A DNA stretch of 64,000 nt from Streptomyces tardus (GTDB lineage: Bacteria; Actinomycetota; Actinomycetes; Streptomycetales; Streptomycetaceae): positions 4,133,629-4,197,628 of the forward strand of contig NZ_JAELVF020000001.1 in NCBI RefSeq assembly GCF_018101125.2, written 5' to 3'. The stretch's first letter is position 1. Every line of letters starts with the position of its first letter. The notes under the pieces were generated by a model. That model worked only from the letters and a program-made list of their open reading frames with translations. It was not told the DNA's origin and made no database searches. The position numbers were made by a program, and so were the translations under genes. Positions 25,981 to 35,224 of the stretch are shown piece by piece.

Positions 25981-26885
25981 ACGGTCTCGACCTCGGTTCT
26001 CGAAACGGTCTGCGGGGAGTCGGCGGAGCCGGGGGAGGAGCGGGGCGTGCGGGCGGACGCGGGCGTGGTGCGGCGCTCGCGAACCGCCGCCAGGGCCGTC
26101 GACAGCAGGAAGAGCAGCACCGCGACCGCGGCCACGGTGGCGCCGGCGGCGATGCCCAGGTGCCAGGAGAGCAGCAGCCCGAGGAAGGTCGAGAGCGAGC
26201 CGACGAGCGCGGCGCCCAGCATGATCGTGGTGATCCGGCGCGCCCACGGCAGCACCGCTGCCGGCGGCGCGATCAGCAGTCCGAAGACCAGCAGTGCGCC
26301 GACGACGCGGAAGGAGGCGACGATCGCAAGCGTCACCAGCGCGATGAGCGCGGCGTGGGCGAGCGCGGGGCGAAGCCCGAGCGTCCGCGCCTTGCGGGGG
26401 TCGAAGGCGAGCGCGACGAATGCCCGATGCCCGAGCAGCGCGAGCAGCGCCGCCACCGCGAGCGCCAACGTCAGCTGGACCAGGTCCTGTTGACGCACGG
26501 CGAGCACGTCGCCGAAGAGGTAGCCGGTGAGATCGACGGCGAAGGACTGCGATCTCGAGACGATGATCACGCCGAGCGAGAGCATCCCCACGAAGAGCAG
26601 TCCGATGCTGGTGTCCTGGGAAAGCCGGGGCGAGCGGCTGAGCGCGGTGACGCCGAGTGCCATCACGGCGGCGCTGATCGCGGCACCGAGCAGCAGGTTC
26701 GCGCCGAGCAGGGACGCGGTGGCCACACCGGGCAGCATTCCGTGCGACATCGCGTCGCCGAGGAAGGCCATCCCGCGCAGCACCACCCACGTCCCCGCGA
26801 AGGCGCAGACGCAGGAGACCAGCACTCCGGCCCACAGGGCCCGTTGCACGAAGGCGACCTCGAAGGGACTCCACAACCACTCCAT
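25977..26885 (-). CDS. aztB: zinc ABC transporter permease AztB
   Basis: 302 residues from ATG at 26885; an upstream start at 26927 would run through the promoter. ABC-3 (ZnuB/AztB) family: about eight or nine membrane helices, with FLGDAMSHGMLPG (about residues 42-54) as the conserved loop and FDPRKARTLGLRP between helices near residue 165. The C-terminal ~40 residues are Ser/Arg-rich and cytoplasmic. It is the first gene of aztB - aztD-like - aztC - aztD, with ATGA overlaps at the first two junctions, and is divergent from aztA. Confidence 0.9.
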   Translation of the reverse strand: MEWLWSPFEVAFVQRALWAGVLVSCVCAFAGTWVVLRGMAFLGDAMSHGMLPGVATASLLGANLLLGAAISAAVMALGVTALSRSPRLSQDTSIGLLFVGMLSLGVIIVSRSQSFAVDLTGYLFGDVLAVRQQDLVQLTLALAVAALLALLGHRAFVALAFDPRKARTLGLRPALAHAALIALVTLAIVASFRVVGALLVFGLLIAPPAAVLPWARRITTIMLGAALVGSLSTFLGLLLSWHLGIAAGATVAAVAVLLFLLSTALAAVRERRTTPASARTPRSSPGSADSPQTVSRTEVETV

Positions 26886-26897
26886 GGACACGGAACC

Positions 26898-26927
26898 TAT
26901 AATGAAAACGGTTATCAACACAATCAA
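26898..26927. promoter_or_regulatory. divergent azt promoter with Zur-box candidate
   Basis: A 15-base imperfect palindrome (TGAAAACGGTTATCA, 26903-26917) matches the Streptomyces/mycobacterial Zur consensus TGAAAATNATTTTCA in 12 or 13 positions. On the minus strand TTGATT (26927-26922) and CATTAT (26904-26899) are spaced 17 bases, an excellent sigma-70 promoter for aztB giving a very short leader. On the plus strand TATAAT (26898-26903) can serve aztA. A repressor bound here would block both. Confidence 0.75.
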
Positions 26928-26936
26928 GGGGTTGTC

Positions 26937-27689
26937 ATGTCAGTCGTCGAAGAGGCCGCCGCCATCGGGACGCCCGCCGCAGCGGTCCAGCTCCGGGAGC
27001 TGTCCGTCGGATACGGGCGCAGTCCCGCGCTCCATCAACTCACCGCCCGCATACCGGAGTTGGCGACCACCGCGATCGTCGGGCCGAACGGTTCGGGGAA
27101 GTCCACGCTGCTGGCGGCGCTCGCCGGAGTGATCCCGCCCACTGCCGGTGAGATCTCCCACCGAGCGGCCGAGCGCCCGGCGCTGGTCATGCAGCGCAGC
27201 GCCGTGAGCGACACCCTGCCGCTCACGGTCCGCGACGCCGTCACGATGGGGCGCTGGCCGCACCGCCCGCTGCTCGGCCGACTCACCCGTCGCGACCGGG
27301 AGATCGTCGAGGAGTGCATGGCGCGGCTGGACATCACCGACCTCGCCGACCGTCAGCTCGGCCGGCTCTCCGGCGGCCAGCGTCAGCGGGCGCTCGTCGC
27401 GCAGGGGCTGGCCCAGCGCTCACCGCTGCTGCTCCTGGACGAGCCGACCACAGGCCTCGACGCCGCCGCCCGGCAGCGCATCTCGCAGGTCCTGCGGGAG
27501 AGTCGGGAGCAGGGCGCCACCGTCGTGCACGCCACCCACGACTTCCCCGAGGCGATGAACGCCGACCACTGCCTGCTCCTCGCGGACGGCCGCCTCGTCG
27601 CCGAGGGCCCACCCCGGGAGGTGCTGACCGCCGAAGCGGTGGAGCAGGTGTGGGCGGTCCCCGAACTCCCCGCGCACAACGGGGGTTGA
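26937..27689 (+). CDS. aztA: zinc ABC transporter ATP-binding protein AztA
   Basis: 250 residues from ATG at 26937 with AAGGGG upstream. Complete ABC ATPase: Walker A GPNGSGKST (about residues 46-54), Q-loop VMQRSAVSD, signature LSGGQRQRA, Walker B LLLLDEPTTGLD, and switch His in HATHDF. It energises the AztB permease for zinc import. It is transcribed divergently from aztB out of the shared promoter, as in other actinobacterial azt loci. Confidence 0.92.
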   Translation: MSVVEEAAAIGTPAAAVQLRELSVGYGRSPALHQLTARIPELATTAIVGPNGSGKSTLLAALAGVIPPTAGEISHRAAERPALVMQRSAVSDTLPLTVRDAVTMGRWPHRPLLGRLTRRDREIVEECMARLDITDLADRQLGRLSGGQRQRALVAQGLAQRSPLLLLDEPTTGLDAAARQRISQVLRESREQGATVVHATHDFPEAMNADHCLLLADGRLVAEGPPREVLTAEAVEQVWAVPELPAHNGG

Positions 27690-27938
27690 GGGTGCGGTCG
27701 AAGGCCGTTGAGCGACGCCGGGCGCGGGCGGGGACGGACGGGGACGGACGGGGCGCGGGGCGAACGCGGGCCGGCCGGCGGGCGGTTGCGGGAGAATCGA
27801 TTCCGCTTCGTACGTTAGGGGCGGGCGAAGTTGGGCAGGTTCGCAAGTCCGCGGGGCTGTACACATCCCGTGGGCAGCGCGCGGTGGCGTCCCCCGGGAG
27901 GCCGCGGCGCGTGCACGCGACAATGCGAGGAGGTCACC

Positions 27939-28148
27939 ATGGCCGACAACGGCGCGATCGACAAGCTCAAGGGCAAGGCCAAGGAACTGGCCGGCAAGGT
28001 CACGGGTGACAAGCGCACGGAGACCGAGGGCAAGACCGACCAGGTCAAGGGCGACGCCAAGGGAGCCGTCGGCGAGGTGAAGGACCGCGCCGCGGGCGTG
28101 AAGGACTCCCTCACGGACAACAAGGACACCAAGGACGACGTCAAGTAG
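27939..28148 (+). CDS. CsbD family stress-response protein
   Basis: 69 residues from ATG at 27939 with GAGGAGG upstream. Lys/Asp/Gly-rich, no hydrophobic core, with the CsbD signature KLKGKAKELAGKVTGDK and repeated GKxxQVKGDAKG units. CsbD-like proteins are induced by general stress sigma factors in Gram-positive bacteria; their molecular role is unknown. It stands alone, with its own promoter region and terminator. Confidence 0.9.
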   Translation: MADNGAIDKLKGKAKELAGKVTGDKRTETEGKTDQVKGDAKGAVGEVKDRAAGVKDSLTDNKDTKDDVK

Positions 28149-28166
28149 GCGTCCCCGCCGCTTCAC

Positions 28167-28201
28167 ACGGCGCCGCCGCCCGCGCAGGGCGGCGGCGCCG
28201 T
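28167..28201 (+). terminator. csbD-like gene terminator
   Basis: Perfect 15-base GC-rich arms (28167-28181 and 28187-28201) with a 5-base loop, 18 bases past the stop codon. Confidence 0.85.
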
Positions 28202-28637
28202 CGTCGTGCGCCGACCCGCCGCGCGGGAGGCCGCGGTCGACGGCCCGCACGCGGCCACCGCCCGCCGGCCCGGGGTGCGAGTCCGTACGCGAGCGCGAGG
28301 GGCGAGTCCGTACGTCGGTGCGTGGTGGGTGCCGTACGTCGGCGGCGCTTTCCGGCCACTGCGCACGGTCCTCCCGGGTGAACCCGCGCGGCGTCTCCGG
28401 TGTACCGCTTCACCCCTCTGACCTGCAACGTGAAGGCGAGCTGTACGAGCGTTTCAGAAAGTCTCGATGGACTTCACGGTGGCCGGTAGGCATCTTGGTG
28501 CGCACCGCGCGACCGGCGAACGCCTCACCTGTCCGGTTCGTGCGGAGCCCGGCACCCGACCGTCCCGGCAGCCCGACTGAACCCCGGCAGCCCTGCAACC
28601 CCGACAACGACGTCGTACCTCTGGAGCCACGCACCGC
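28202..28637. other. 436-bp spacer before tdh, no gene seen
   Basis: Frames are short and Arg/Pro-rich. An A/T-richer stretch near 28440-28490 may contain the tdh promoter. No recognised regulator site. Confidence 0.35.
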
Positions 28638-29666
28638 ATGAAGGCACTCGTCAAACAGCACTCCGAGCCAGGACTGTGGCTCGTCGACGTACCCGAGCCG
28701 GAGGTCGGCCCCTCCGAGGTGTTGATCAGGGTCCTGCGGACCGGGATCTGCGGCACCGATCTGCACATCCGGGACTGGGACGGCTGGGCGCGCCGCGCGG
28801 TCGACACCCCGCTGGTGCTCGGTCACGAGTTCGTCGGCGAGGTCGCGGGTTTCGGCGACGACGTCGAGGACCTGGAAGTGGGCCAACTCGTCAGCGGCGA
28901 GGGGCATCTGGTCTGCGGGAAGTGCCGCAACTGCCTCGCCGGACGGCGTCATCTGTGCCGCAGCACGCTGGGGCTCGGGGTGGGACGCGACGGCGCGTTC
29001 GCCGAGTACGTGACCCTGCCCGCGTCGAACGTCTGGGTGCACCGCACCCAGGTCGATCTGGACGTCGCCGCCATCTTCGACCCGTTCGGCAACGCCGTCC
29101 ACACCGCGCTCACCTTCCCGCTGGTCGGCGAGGACGTGCTGATCACCGGCGCGGGGCCGATCGGCGTGATGGCCGCCGCGGTGGCCCGGCACGCGGGGGC
29201 CCGCAACGTGGTGGTCACCGACGTCAGCGAGGAGCGCCTCGCCCTCGCCCGCAAGGTCGGCGCCACGCTCGCGCTGAACGTCCGGGACGCCGGGATCGCC
29301 GACGCCCAGAGCGAGTTGGGGCTGCGCGAGGGCTTCGACATCGGACTGGAGATGTCCGGTCGGCCCGAGGCGATGCGCGACATGATCGCCAACATGACGC
29401 ACGGCGGACGGATCGCGATGCTCGGTCTGCCCGCCGAGGAGTTCGCGGTGGACTGGGCGAAGATCGTCACCTCGATGATCACCGTCAAGGGCATCTACGG
29501 CCGCGAGATGTACGAGACCTGGTACGCCATGACCGTCCTCCTGGAGGGCGGTCTCGACCTCAGCCCGGTGATCACCGGCCGCTACCCCTACCGGGACTTC
29601 GACGCCGCCTTCGACGAGGCGGCCACCGCCCGCGGCGGGAAGATCATCCTCGACTGGACCGACTGA
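28638..29666 (+). CDS. tdh: L-threonine 3-dehydrogenase
   Basis: 342 residues, the usual length. Zinc-dependent medium-chain dehydrogenase that oxidises threonine to 2-amino-3-oxobutyrate with NAD. Motifs: catalytic zinc Cys in GICGTDLHI (about residue 38), GHEFVGEV (His about 63), structural zinc C-x2-C-x2-C-x7-C in CGKCRNCLAGRRHLC (about 95-110), and the Rossmann loop GAGPIGVMAAA (about 170). The next gene, kbl, takes the unstable product on to glycine and acetyl-CoA. Confidence 0.93.
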   Translation: MKALVKQHSEPGLWLVDVPEPEVGPSEVLIRVLRTGICGTDLHIRDWDGWARRAVDTPLVLGHEFVGEVAGFGDDVEDLEVGQLVSGEGHLVCGKCRNCLAGRRHLCRSTLGLGVGRDGAFAEYVTLPASNVWVHRTQVDLDVAAIFDPFGNAVHTALTFPLVGEDVLITGAGPIGVMAAAVARHAGARNVVVTDVSEERLALARKVGATLALNVRDAGIADAQSELGLREGFDIGLEMSGRPEAMRDMIANMTHGGRIAMLGLPAEEFAVDWAKIVTSMITVKGIYGREMYETWYAMTVLLEGGLDLSPVITGRYPYRDFDAAFDEAATARGGKIILDWTD

Positions 29667-29752
29667 CCGCATCCGGCACCGCACCGGGTCCGAAGGTCCC
29701 GCATCCGGCACCGCGTTCGCAGGCCACACCCTCATCCCACGGGAGACCACAC

Positions 29753-30961
29753 ATGTACGCGTCCGTCCGCGACGAACTCCGCACCACCCTCGACGAGATC
29801 ACCGAAGCCGGCCTCTACAAGCCGGAACGCGTCATCGGCAGCCCGCAGTCGGCCTCCGTCGCCGTCACCGCCGGCGGCACCAAGGGCGAGGTGCTCAACT
29901 TCTGCGCCAACAACTACCTCGGCCTCGCCGACCACCCCGAGGTCGTCGCCGCCGCCAAGCAGGCCCTGGACCGCTGGGGCTACGGCATGGCCTCGGTGCG
30001 CTTCATCTGCGGCACCCAGGACGTGCACAAGGAGCTCGAGGCCCGGCTGTCGGCCTTCCTCGGCCAGGAGGACACGATCCTCTACTCCTCCTGCTTCGAC
30101 GCCAACGGCGGTGTCTTCGAGACCCTGCTCGGCGCTGAGGACGCGGTGATCTCCGACGCCCTCAACCACGCCAGCATCATCGACGGCATCCGCCTCTCCA
30201 AGGCCCGCCGCCACCGCTACGCCAACCGCGACCTCGCCGACCTGGAGAAGCAGCTGCAGGACACCCAGGACGCCCGGCGCCGCCTCATCGTCACCGACGG
30301 CGTGTTCTCCATGGACGGCTACCTCGCCCCGCTCCGCGAGATCTGCGATCTGGCCGACCGCTACGACGCCATGGTGATGGTCGACGACTCCCACGCGGTG
30401 GGCTTCGTCGGCGAAGGCGGACGCGGCACCCCCGAGCTGCACGGCGTCATGGACCGGATCGACATCATCACCGGCACCCTCGGCAAGGCGCTCGGCGGGG
30501 CTTCCGGCGGGTACGTGGCCGCCCGCGCCGAGATCGTCGCCCTGCTGCGCCAGCGCTCGCGCCCGTACCTCTTCTCCAACTCGCTCGCCCCGGTCATCGC
30601 CGCCGCCTCGCTGAAGGTCCTCGACCTGCTGGAGGGCGCGGGGGACCTGCGGCAGCGGCTGAACGCCAACACCGCGCTCTTCCGCGAGGAGATGACCAAG
30701 GCCGGTTTCGACATCCTGCCCGGCGACCACGCCATCGCCCCGGTGATGATCGGCGACGCGGCGGAGGCCGGACGGATGGCCGAACTCCTGCTGGAGCGCG
30801 GGGTGTACGTGATCGGCTTCTCCTACCCGGTCGTCCCGCTCGGCCGGGCGCGCATCCGCGTCCAGCTCTCGGCGGCCCACTCCACCGCCGATGTGCAGCG
30901 GGCGGTCGCCGCGTTCATCGACGCCCGCGAGGCCCTGCGCCAGGACGCGGCGGACGCCTGA
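29753..30961 (+). CDS. kbl: glycine C-acetyltransferase (2-amino-3-ketobutyrate CoA ligase)
   Basis: 402 residues from ATG at 29753 with GGGAG upstream. PLP-dependent alpha-oxoamine synthase. Visible are NFCANNYLGLADHP (about residues 43-56), the His stacking PLP in DALNHASIIDG, DDSHAVGFVGEGGRGT (cofactor Asp and His, about 205-220), and GTLGKALGG with the Schiff-base Lys (about 242). Together with Tdh it forms the threonine-to-glycine pathway. The spacing of 86 bases to tdh suggests one transcript. Confidence 0.94.
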   Translation: MYASVRDELRTTLDEITEAGLYKPERVIGSPQSASVAVTAGGTKGEVLNFCANNYLGLADHPEVVAAAKQALDRWGYGMASVRFICGTQDVHKELEARLSAFLGQEDTILYSSCFDANGGVFETLLGAEDAVISDALNHASIIDGIRLSKARRHRYANRDLADLEKQLQDTQDARRRLIVTDGVFSMDGYLAPLREICDLADRYDAMVMVDDSHAVGFVGEGGRGTPELHGVMDRIDIITGTLGKALGGASGGYVAARAEIVALLRQRSRPYLFSNSLAPVIAAASLKVLDLLEGAGDLRQRLNANTALFREEMTKAGFDILPGDHAIAPVMIGDAAEAGRMAELLLERGVYVIGFSYPVVPLGRARIRVQLSAAHSTADVQRAVAAFIDAREALRQDAADA

Positions 30962-31208
30962 CGCGGCAGGCCGACGCCCGGGGCGCCGGCCCGGGGTGTC
31001 GGCGTCCGGATTCGGTCGAGGGGTCGGCACCCCGGGCGTCGGCGTCGGGTGTCGGTCCAGGGGTCGGGCACCCCGGGTTTCGGGTGTCACATCGGACGTG
31101 CCCGTCGTCCGTCCGGGTCGGCCGGGAGGCGGGCCGTGGCCCGGCGCCGGTCTCCGGGGGCGACTCCGGCCGGGGTGGGAAGAGGCCGGGAGCTGCGACA
31201 ATGGCCCG

Positions 31209-32120
31209 GTGATCGACCCCCGGCGACTGCGTGTGCTGCGGGCCGTGGCTGACCACCGGACGGTGACGGCCGCGGCTGCCGCGCTCTACCTCACGCCCTC
31301 CGCCGTCTCGCAGCAGCTGGCCGCGCTGGAGCAGGAGACCGGCCACGCGCTGCTGGACCGCACCGGTCGCGGCGTACGGCTGACCGCCGCGGGCTCGATA
31401 CTGCTCGGCCACGCCCACGAGGTGCTGGCCCAGCTGGAGCGGGCCGAGGCCGAGCTCGCCGCGTACGCGGGCGGAGCCTCCGGCGAGGTGACGGTGGCCG
31501 CGTTCGCCACCGGTATCGCCGAGGTGCTGGCCCCGGTCTACGCCCGGCTCGCCGCCGGCAGGCCCGGCATCCGGCTGCGGGTCCGGGACGCGGAGGGCGA
31601 CGAGAGCCTGCCGCTGGTGCTGGACGGTCGCGCCGATCTGGCGCTGGCCGTCGAGTACCGCGGCGCTCCGGAGGAGGGGGACGTACGGCTGAGCCGATTC
31701 CCGCTGTACGCCGAGCCGTTCGACGCGGTGCTGCCCGCCGCCCACCCGCTCGCCGAGCGCCCCGACATCACCCTCCAGGGGCTGGCCGACGACGACTGGA
31801 TCAGCCCCTACCCCGGCAACCCCTGCCACGACGTGACCCTCCTCGCCTGTGAACTGGCCGGTTTCAAGCCGCAGTTGACGCACCAGTCGGACGACTTCCG
31901 GGCTGTGGTCGCGCTTGCCGGGGCGGGCGCGGGTGTCGCGCTCGTACCGCGTTCCGCGTTGCGCGGCATCGAGCTGAAGGACCTCGTCGTACGTCCGGTG
32001 CAGGGCCCCGCACCCACCCGCCGGGTCTTCGCCGCGGTGCGCCGGGGCGGCGAGACGCATCCGCTGATCCGCCCCGTGCTCACCGCCCTGCGCGAGACCG
32101 CCGACGCCCTCGGCGACTGA
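31209..32120 (+). CDS. LysR family transcriptional regulator
   Basis: 303 residues from GTG at 31209. The N-terminal winged helix-turn-helix (RRLRVLRAVADHRTVTAAAA, then LTPSAVSQQLAALEQE) is typical, followed by a LysR substrate domain (about residues 88-295). Upstream, 30962-31200 contains repeated CCCCGGG/GTCGGCGTC elements and no gene. It lies after tdh-kbl in the same direction but with its own 247-base spacer; a role in threonine catabolism is possible but not shown. Confidence 0.88.
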   Translation: MIDPRRLRVLRAVADHRTVTAAAAALYLTPSAVSQQLAALEQETGHALLDRTGRGVRLTAAGSILLGHAHEVLAQLERAEAELAAYAGGASGEVTVAAFATGIAEVLAPVYARLAAGRPGIRLRVRDAEGDESLPLVLDGRADLALAVEYRGAPEEGDVRLSRFPLYAEPFDAVLPAAHPLAERPDITLQGLADDDWISPYPGNPCHDVTLLACELAGFKPQLTHQSDDFRAVVALAGAGAGVALVPRSALRGIELKDLVVRPVQGPAPTRRVFAAVRRGGETHPLIRPVLTALRETADALGD

Positions 32121-32461
32121 CCGCCCCGCGCGGCGACGCAGCCGCGTCGGGGGAGCGAGCGGATCGGGCCGGCCGGTACGTGCCGCAGCGCCGTGCCGGG
32201 TCGAACTGCCCGCGGCCATACGGACGTTGGTGCCGTGCCTCGATCGCTGCTGGGCATCGGTGTCGGACCTCCGCCGTGCCGTCCTCGTCGCGCCGGGTCC
32301 GCGTGCCGCCGGCACCGAGCGTCCTGCGGATCGCGGGGTGCGTCCTCGTGGGGGCGGGACCGGCACGTCCGTGGCCGGGTCTCGTGGGCGGGGTCGGGAG
32401 TCGACGGGTCGGCGCGACGGGCCGCGCGGTGCGGTGGCCGGGCCGTGGTTGGCTTGCGCGT

Positions 32462-33134
32462 ATGGAGACCGACACCGAGGACGGCGCGGAGGCGGGCGGT
32501 TCGCCCAGGATTCGGGTGCGGACGCGGCGACCGGCGGATCTGCCGCAGTGCGCCCTGGCCCTGGCCGAGGTCCACCGGCAGGACGGCTACCCGGTCAACT
32601 GGCCCGAGGACGCGGCCGGTTGGCTCGGCCGGGTTTCCGAGTACGGCGCCTGGGTGGCGGTGCTGGACGGCCGCACCGTAGGACACATCGGATTGGGCGT
32701 CGCGGACGCGGACCTCGCGGCGGCGGACGGCGGACCTCTGGGCGGGCCCCGGCGACAGTCAGCCGCAGCACGGAACAGAGCGTCACCCGGGCCGTCCCGC
32801 CGAGCGTCACCCACAGCGCCGTACCGACCGCCTGGCAGTGTCCGGCGGGAGAGCGGCCGTGGGTGACGTTCCTCAACTTGCGGTCGTCAGCAGGCTGTTC
32901 GTCCTGCCGGAGGCAAGAGGGCACGCCCTGGGCGGGCTGCTTCTGGGGCGTGCGGTGGCACGCGCCCGGGAGCTCGGGCTGCAACCGCTGCTCGATGTGG
33001 TCGCCACCGACACCGCCGCCTGCGCACTCTACGAACGCCACGGCTGGGAGCTGCTCGGCACCGTACTCAGGCGTTGGGGGCCGGAGCAGTTGGTGACCCT
33101 GCGGTGCTACGCCGCGCCCGCGCCCGCGAGTTGA
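32462..33134 (+). pseudogene. GNAT acetyltransferase with a frameshift
   Basis: The N-terminal half (METDTEDGAEAGG, IRVRTRRPADLPQCALAL, WVAVLDGRTVGHIGLGV) is in one frame from ATG 32462. The acetyl-CoA-binding half (VVSRLFVLPEARGHALGGLL, ATDTAACALYERHGWELLG) is in another frame and ends at 33134. The shift lies between about 32710 and 32740, where the first frame turns Arg/Pro-rich. The second frame has no convincing start (a GTG near 32838 gives only the second half). Either a true pseudogene or one base missing in the sequence. Confidence 0.72.
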
Positions 33135-33245
33135 CGCGACGGGCCCTTATCGGCCCGAGCGCGCCGCCCTGACTCGGCACCCTCCAAAGGCCGTTGTGCG
33201 GCCGGTACGTCAACTCGCTTCGCACCTAAGGCCTCTGACGTCGAC

Positions 33246-34919
33246 TCAGCCCGGGATGCGGGCGCGGTCGAGGATGCCGTCGAGGTCCGCGTGGCCGGGA
33301 AGGGTGCCGAAGGCGAGGCCGCCCTCGCCGCCCAGCCTCGTCGCGCAGAACGCGTCCGCGACCGCCGCGGGGGCGTGCCGCACCAGCAGCGAACCCTGGA
33401 GCGCGAGCGCCATCCGCTCCACCACCCGTCGGGCCCGCATCTGGACGCCCGCCATGTCCGAGAGGTCCGACCACAGTTCGGCGACGGCCGCGTCCAGTCG
33501 GGCGTCCGCGCCCCGGGCGAGTGAGAGTTCGTCCATCAGCGCCTGCACCGCCGCGGGCTCCTTGCCCAGCGCGCGCAGCACATCGAGCGCGTTGACGTTG
33601 CCGGAGCCCTCCCACACGGAGTTGAGCGGCGCCTCGCGGTAGAGGCGCGGCATACCGGACTCCTCGACGTACCCGTTGCCGCCCAGGCACTCCAGCGCCT
33701 CGGCGGTGAAGGGCGGGGTCCGCTTGGTCACCCAGTACTTGCCGACCGCCGTCGCCAGCCGCCGGAACGCCTGCTCGCCCTCGTCGCCGCGCGCCGCCCG
33801 GTCCGCGGCGCCCGCCAGCCGCAGCGTCAGCGTCGTCGCCGCCTCGGACTCCAGCGCGAGGTCGGCCAGTACGTTGCGCATCAGCGGCTGGTCGATCAGC
33901 CGGGCGCCGAAGGCCGAGCGGTGCCGCACGTGGTGGCCGGCCTCCACCAGCGCCTTGCGCATCAGGGTGGCGGAACCGGCGACACACTCCAGCCGGGTGC
34001 AGTTGACCATCTCGATGATCGTCTTCACGCCGCGGCCCTCGGGCCCGACCCGCCAGGCGACGGTGCCGTCGAACTCCGGCTCGGAGGAGGCGTTCGAGCG
34101 ATTGCCCAGCTTGTCCTTCAGCCGCTGGATGCGGAAGGTGTTGCGACTGCCGTCCGGCAGCACGCGCGGTACCAGGAAGCAGGAGAGGCCGCCCGGCGCC
34201 TGCGCCAGCACGAGGAAGAGGTCGCACATCGGCGCCGAGGTGAACCACTTGTGCCCGCGCAGGGTGTAGACGCCCTCCTCGGCGGTGGGCTCGGCGATCG
34301 TGGTGTTGGTGCGGACGTCCGAACCGCCCTGCTTCTCGGTCATCCCCATCCCGGCGAGCAGTCCGCGCTTCTCGGTCGGCACCCGAAGTCCCGGATCGTA
34401 GAAGCGACTTGCCAGCAGCGGCGTGTAGACCTCGGCGAGGTCGGGCTGGTGGCGCAGCGCCGGGATCACCGCGTACGTCATCGCCATCGGACAGCCGTGG
34501 CCGGCCTCCGTGTGGCCCCAGGTGAGCAGCGCGCCGTAACGGGCGACGTGCGCGCCGGGACGGTCGTCCAGCCAGGCCGCGCCCGTGGCCCCGGACTCGA
34601 CCGCGACGCGGGTCAGCTGGTGCCAGCTGTCGTGGAACTCCACCTCGTCGATCCGGTTGCCGTACCGGTCGTGGGTGCGCAGCACCGGCTCGACGGTGTT
34701 GGCCAGCTCGCCCCAGCGCTGGGCCTCCTCGCCGCCGGCGCGCGCCCCGAGGCGGCGCACCTCCTCGACGGCCCAGCCGGCGCCCTCGCGCTCCATGCCC
34801 TCCAGCAGCGCCGCGTCGTCCGAGGCGTCGTAGGGGGTGAGCGGCGGGGGCTGGTTGGTGACGTCGTGGGTGGCGTACGACTGCTTGCCCAGCTGCTGCG
34901 TTTCCGGTGCGGAGGCCAT
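33246..34919 (-). CDS. AidB-like acyl-CoA dehydrogenase
   Basis: 557 residues from ATG at 34919. Longer than ordinary acyl-CoA dehydrogenases and matching the AidB subgroup, with an N-terminal extra domain of ~170 residues, the FAD-site motif GMGMTEKQGGSDVRTNTT (about residues 184-201), HKWFTSAPMCDLFLVLAQ, and the C-terminal LGGNGYVEESGMPRLYREAP, which carries the conserved region near the catalytic base. AidB binds DNA and is linked to the alkylation response in E. coli. In Streptomyces the role is not established. Likely homotetrameric and cytoplasmic. Confidence 0.88.
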   Translation of the reverse strand: MASAPETQQLGKQSYATHDVTNQPPPLTPYDASDDAALLEGMEREGAGWAVEEVRRLGARAGGEEAQRWGELANTVEPVLRTHDRYGNRIDEVEFHDSWHQLTRVAVESGATGAAWLDDRPGAHVARYGALLTWGHTEAGHGCPMAMTYAVIPALRHQPDLAEVYTPLLASRFYDPGLRVPTEKRGLLAGMGMTEKQGGSDVRTNTTIAEPTAEEGVYTLRGHKWFTSAPMCDLFLVLAQAPGGLSCFLVPRVLPDGSRNTFRIQRLKDKLGNRSNASSEPEFDGTVAWRVGPEGRGVKTIIEMVNCTRLECVAGSATLMRKALVEAGHHVRHRSAFGARLIDQPLMRNVLADLALESEAATTLTLRLAGAADRAARGDEGEQAFRRLATAVGKYWVTKRTPPFTAEALECLGGNGYVEESGMPRLYREAPLNSVWEGSGNVNALDVLRALGKEPAAVQALMDELSLARGADARLDAAVAELWSDLSDMAGVQMRARRVVERMALALQGSLLVRHAPAAVADAFCATRLGGEGGLAFGTLPGHADLDGILDRARIPG

Positions 34920-35224
34920 GCATCGAGTATTACGCTGCGCGTGCGGATGCGGCAAGAGTGTAATGTCGGGCTGTGGGTCGGGTTCCGCGAACGCCGACCC
35001 CCGCCGGTGCCGGCCAACTCCCCCCCCTGGCCGGCACCGGCCCCAGCGTCCTCCGGCCCTGGAGCGGGGCGCTCCGGGGCCCCGTGATCCGCGGCCTGCT
35101 CGGTGATCTGCGTGGGACGAGAGGCCGGATCCCTCCGGGCGCCGGTCAGCGCCTCGGGGCGACCCCGTCGGCGGAGGCCCGAAGGCTGCGGCTGCCACAC
35201 GGCAGCCAGAAAGGTCGGACCACC

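Noticed and set aside
28410..28430. Shared CTCTGACCTG motif near 12525 and 28418, and CCTCTGAC at 33231, as possible att sites
   Set aside because: The matches are only 8-10 bases and the surroundings differ, so chance similarity is likely.
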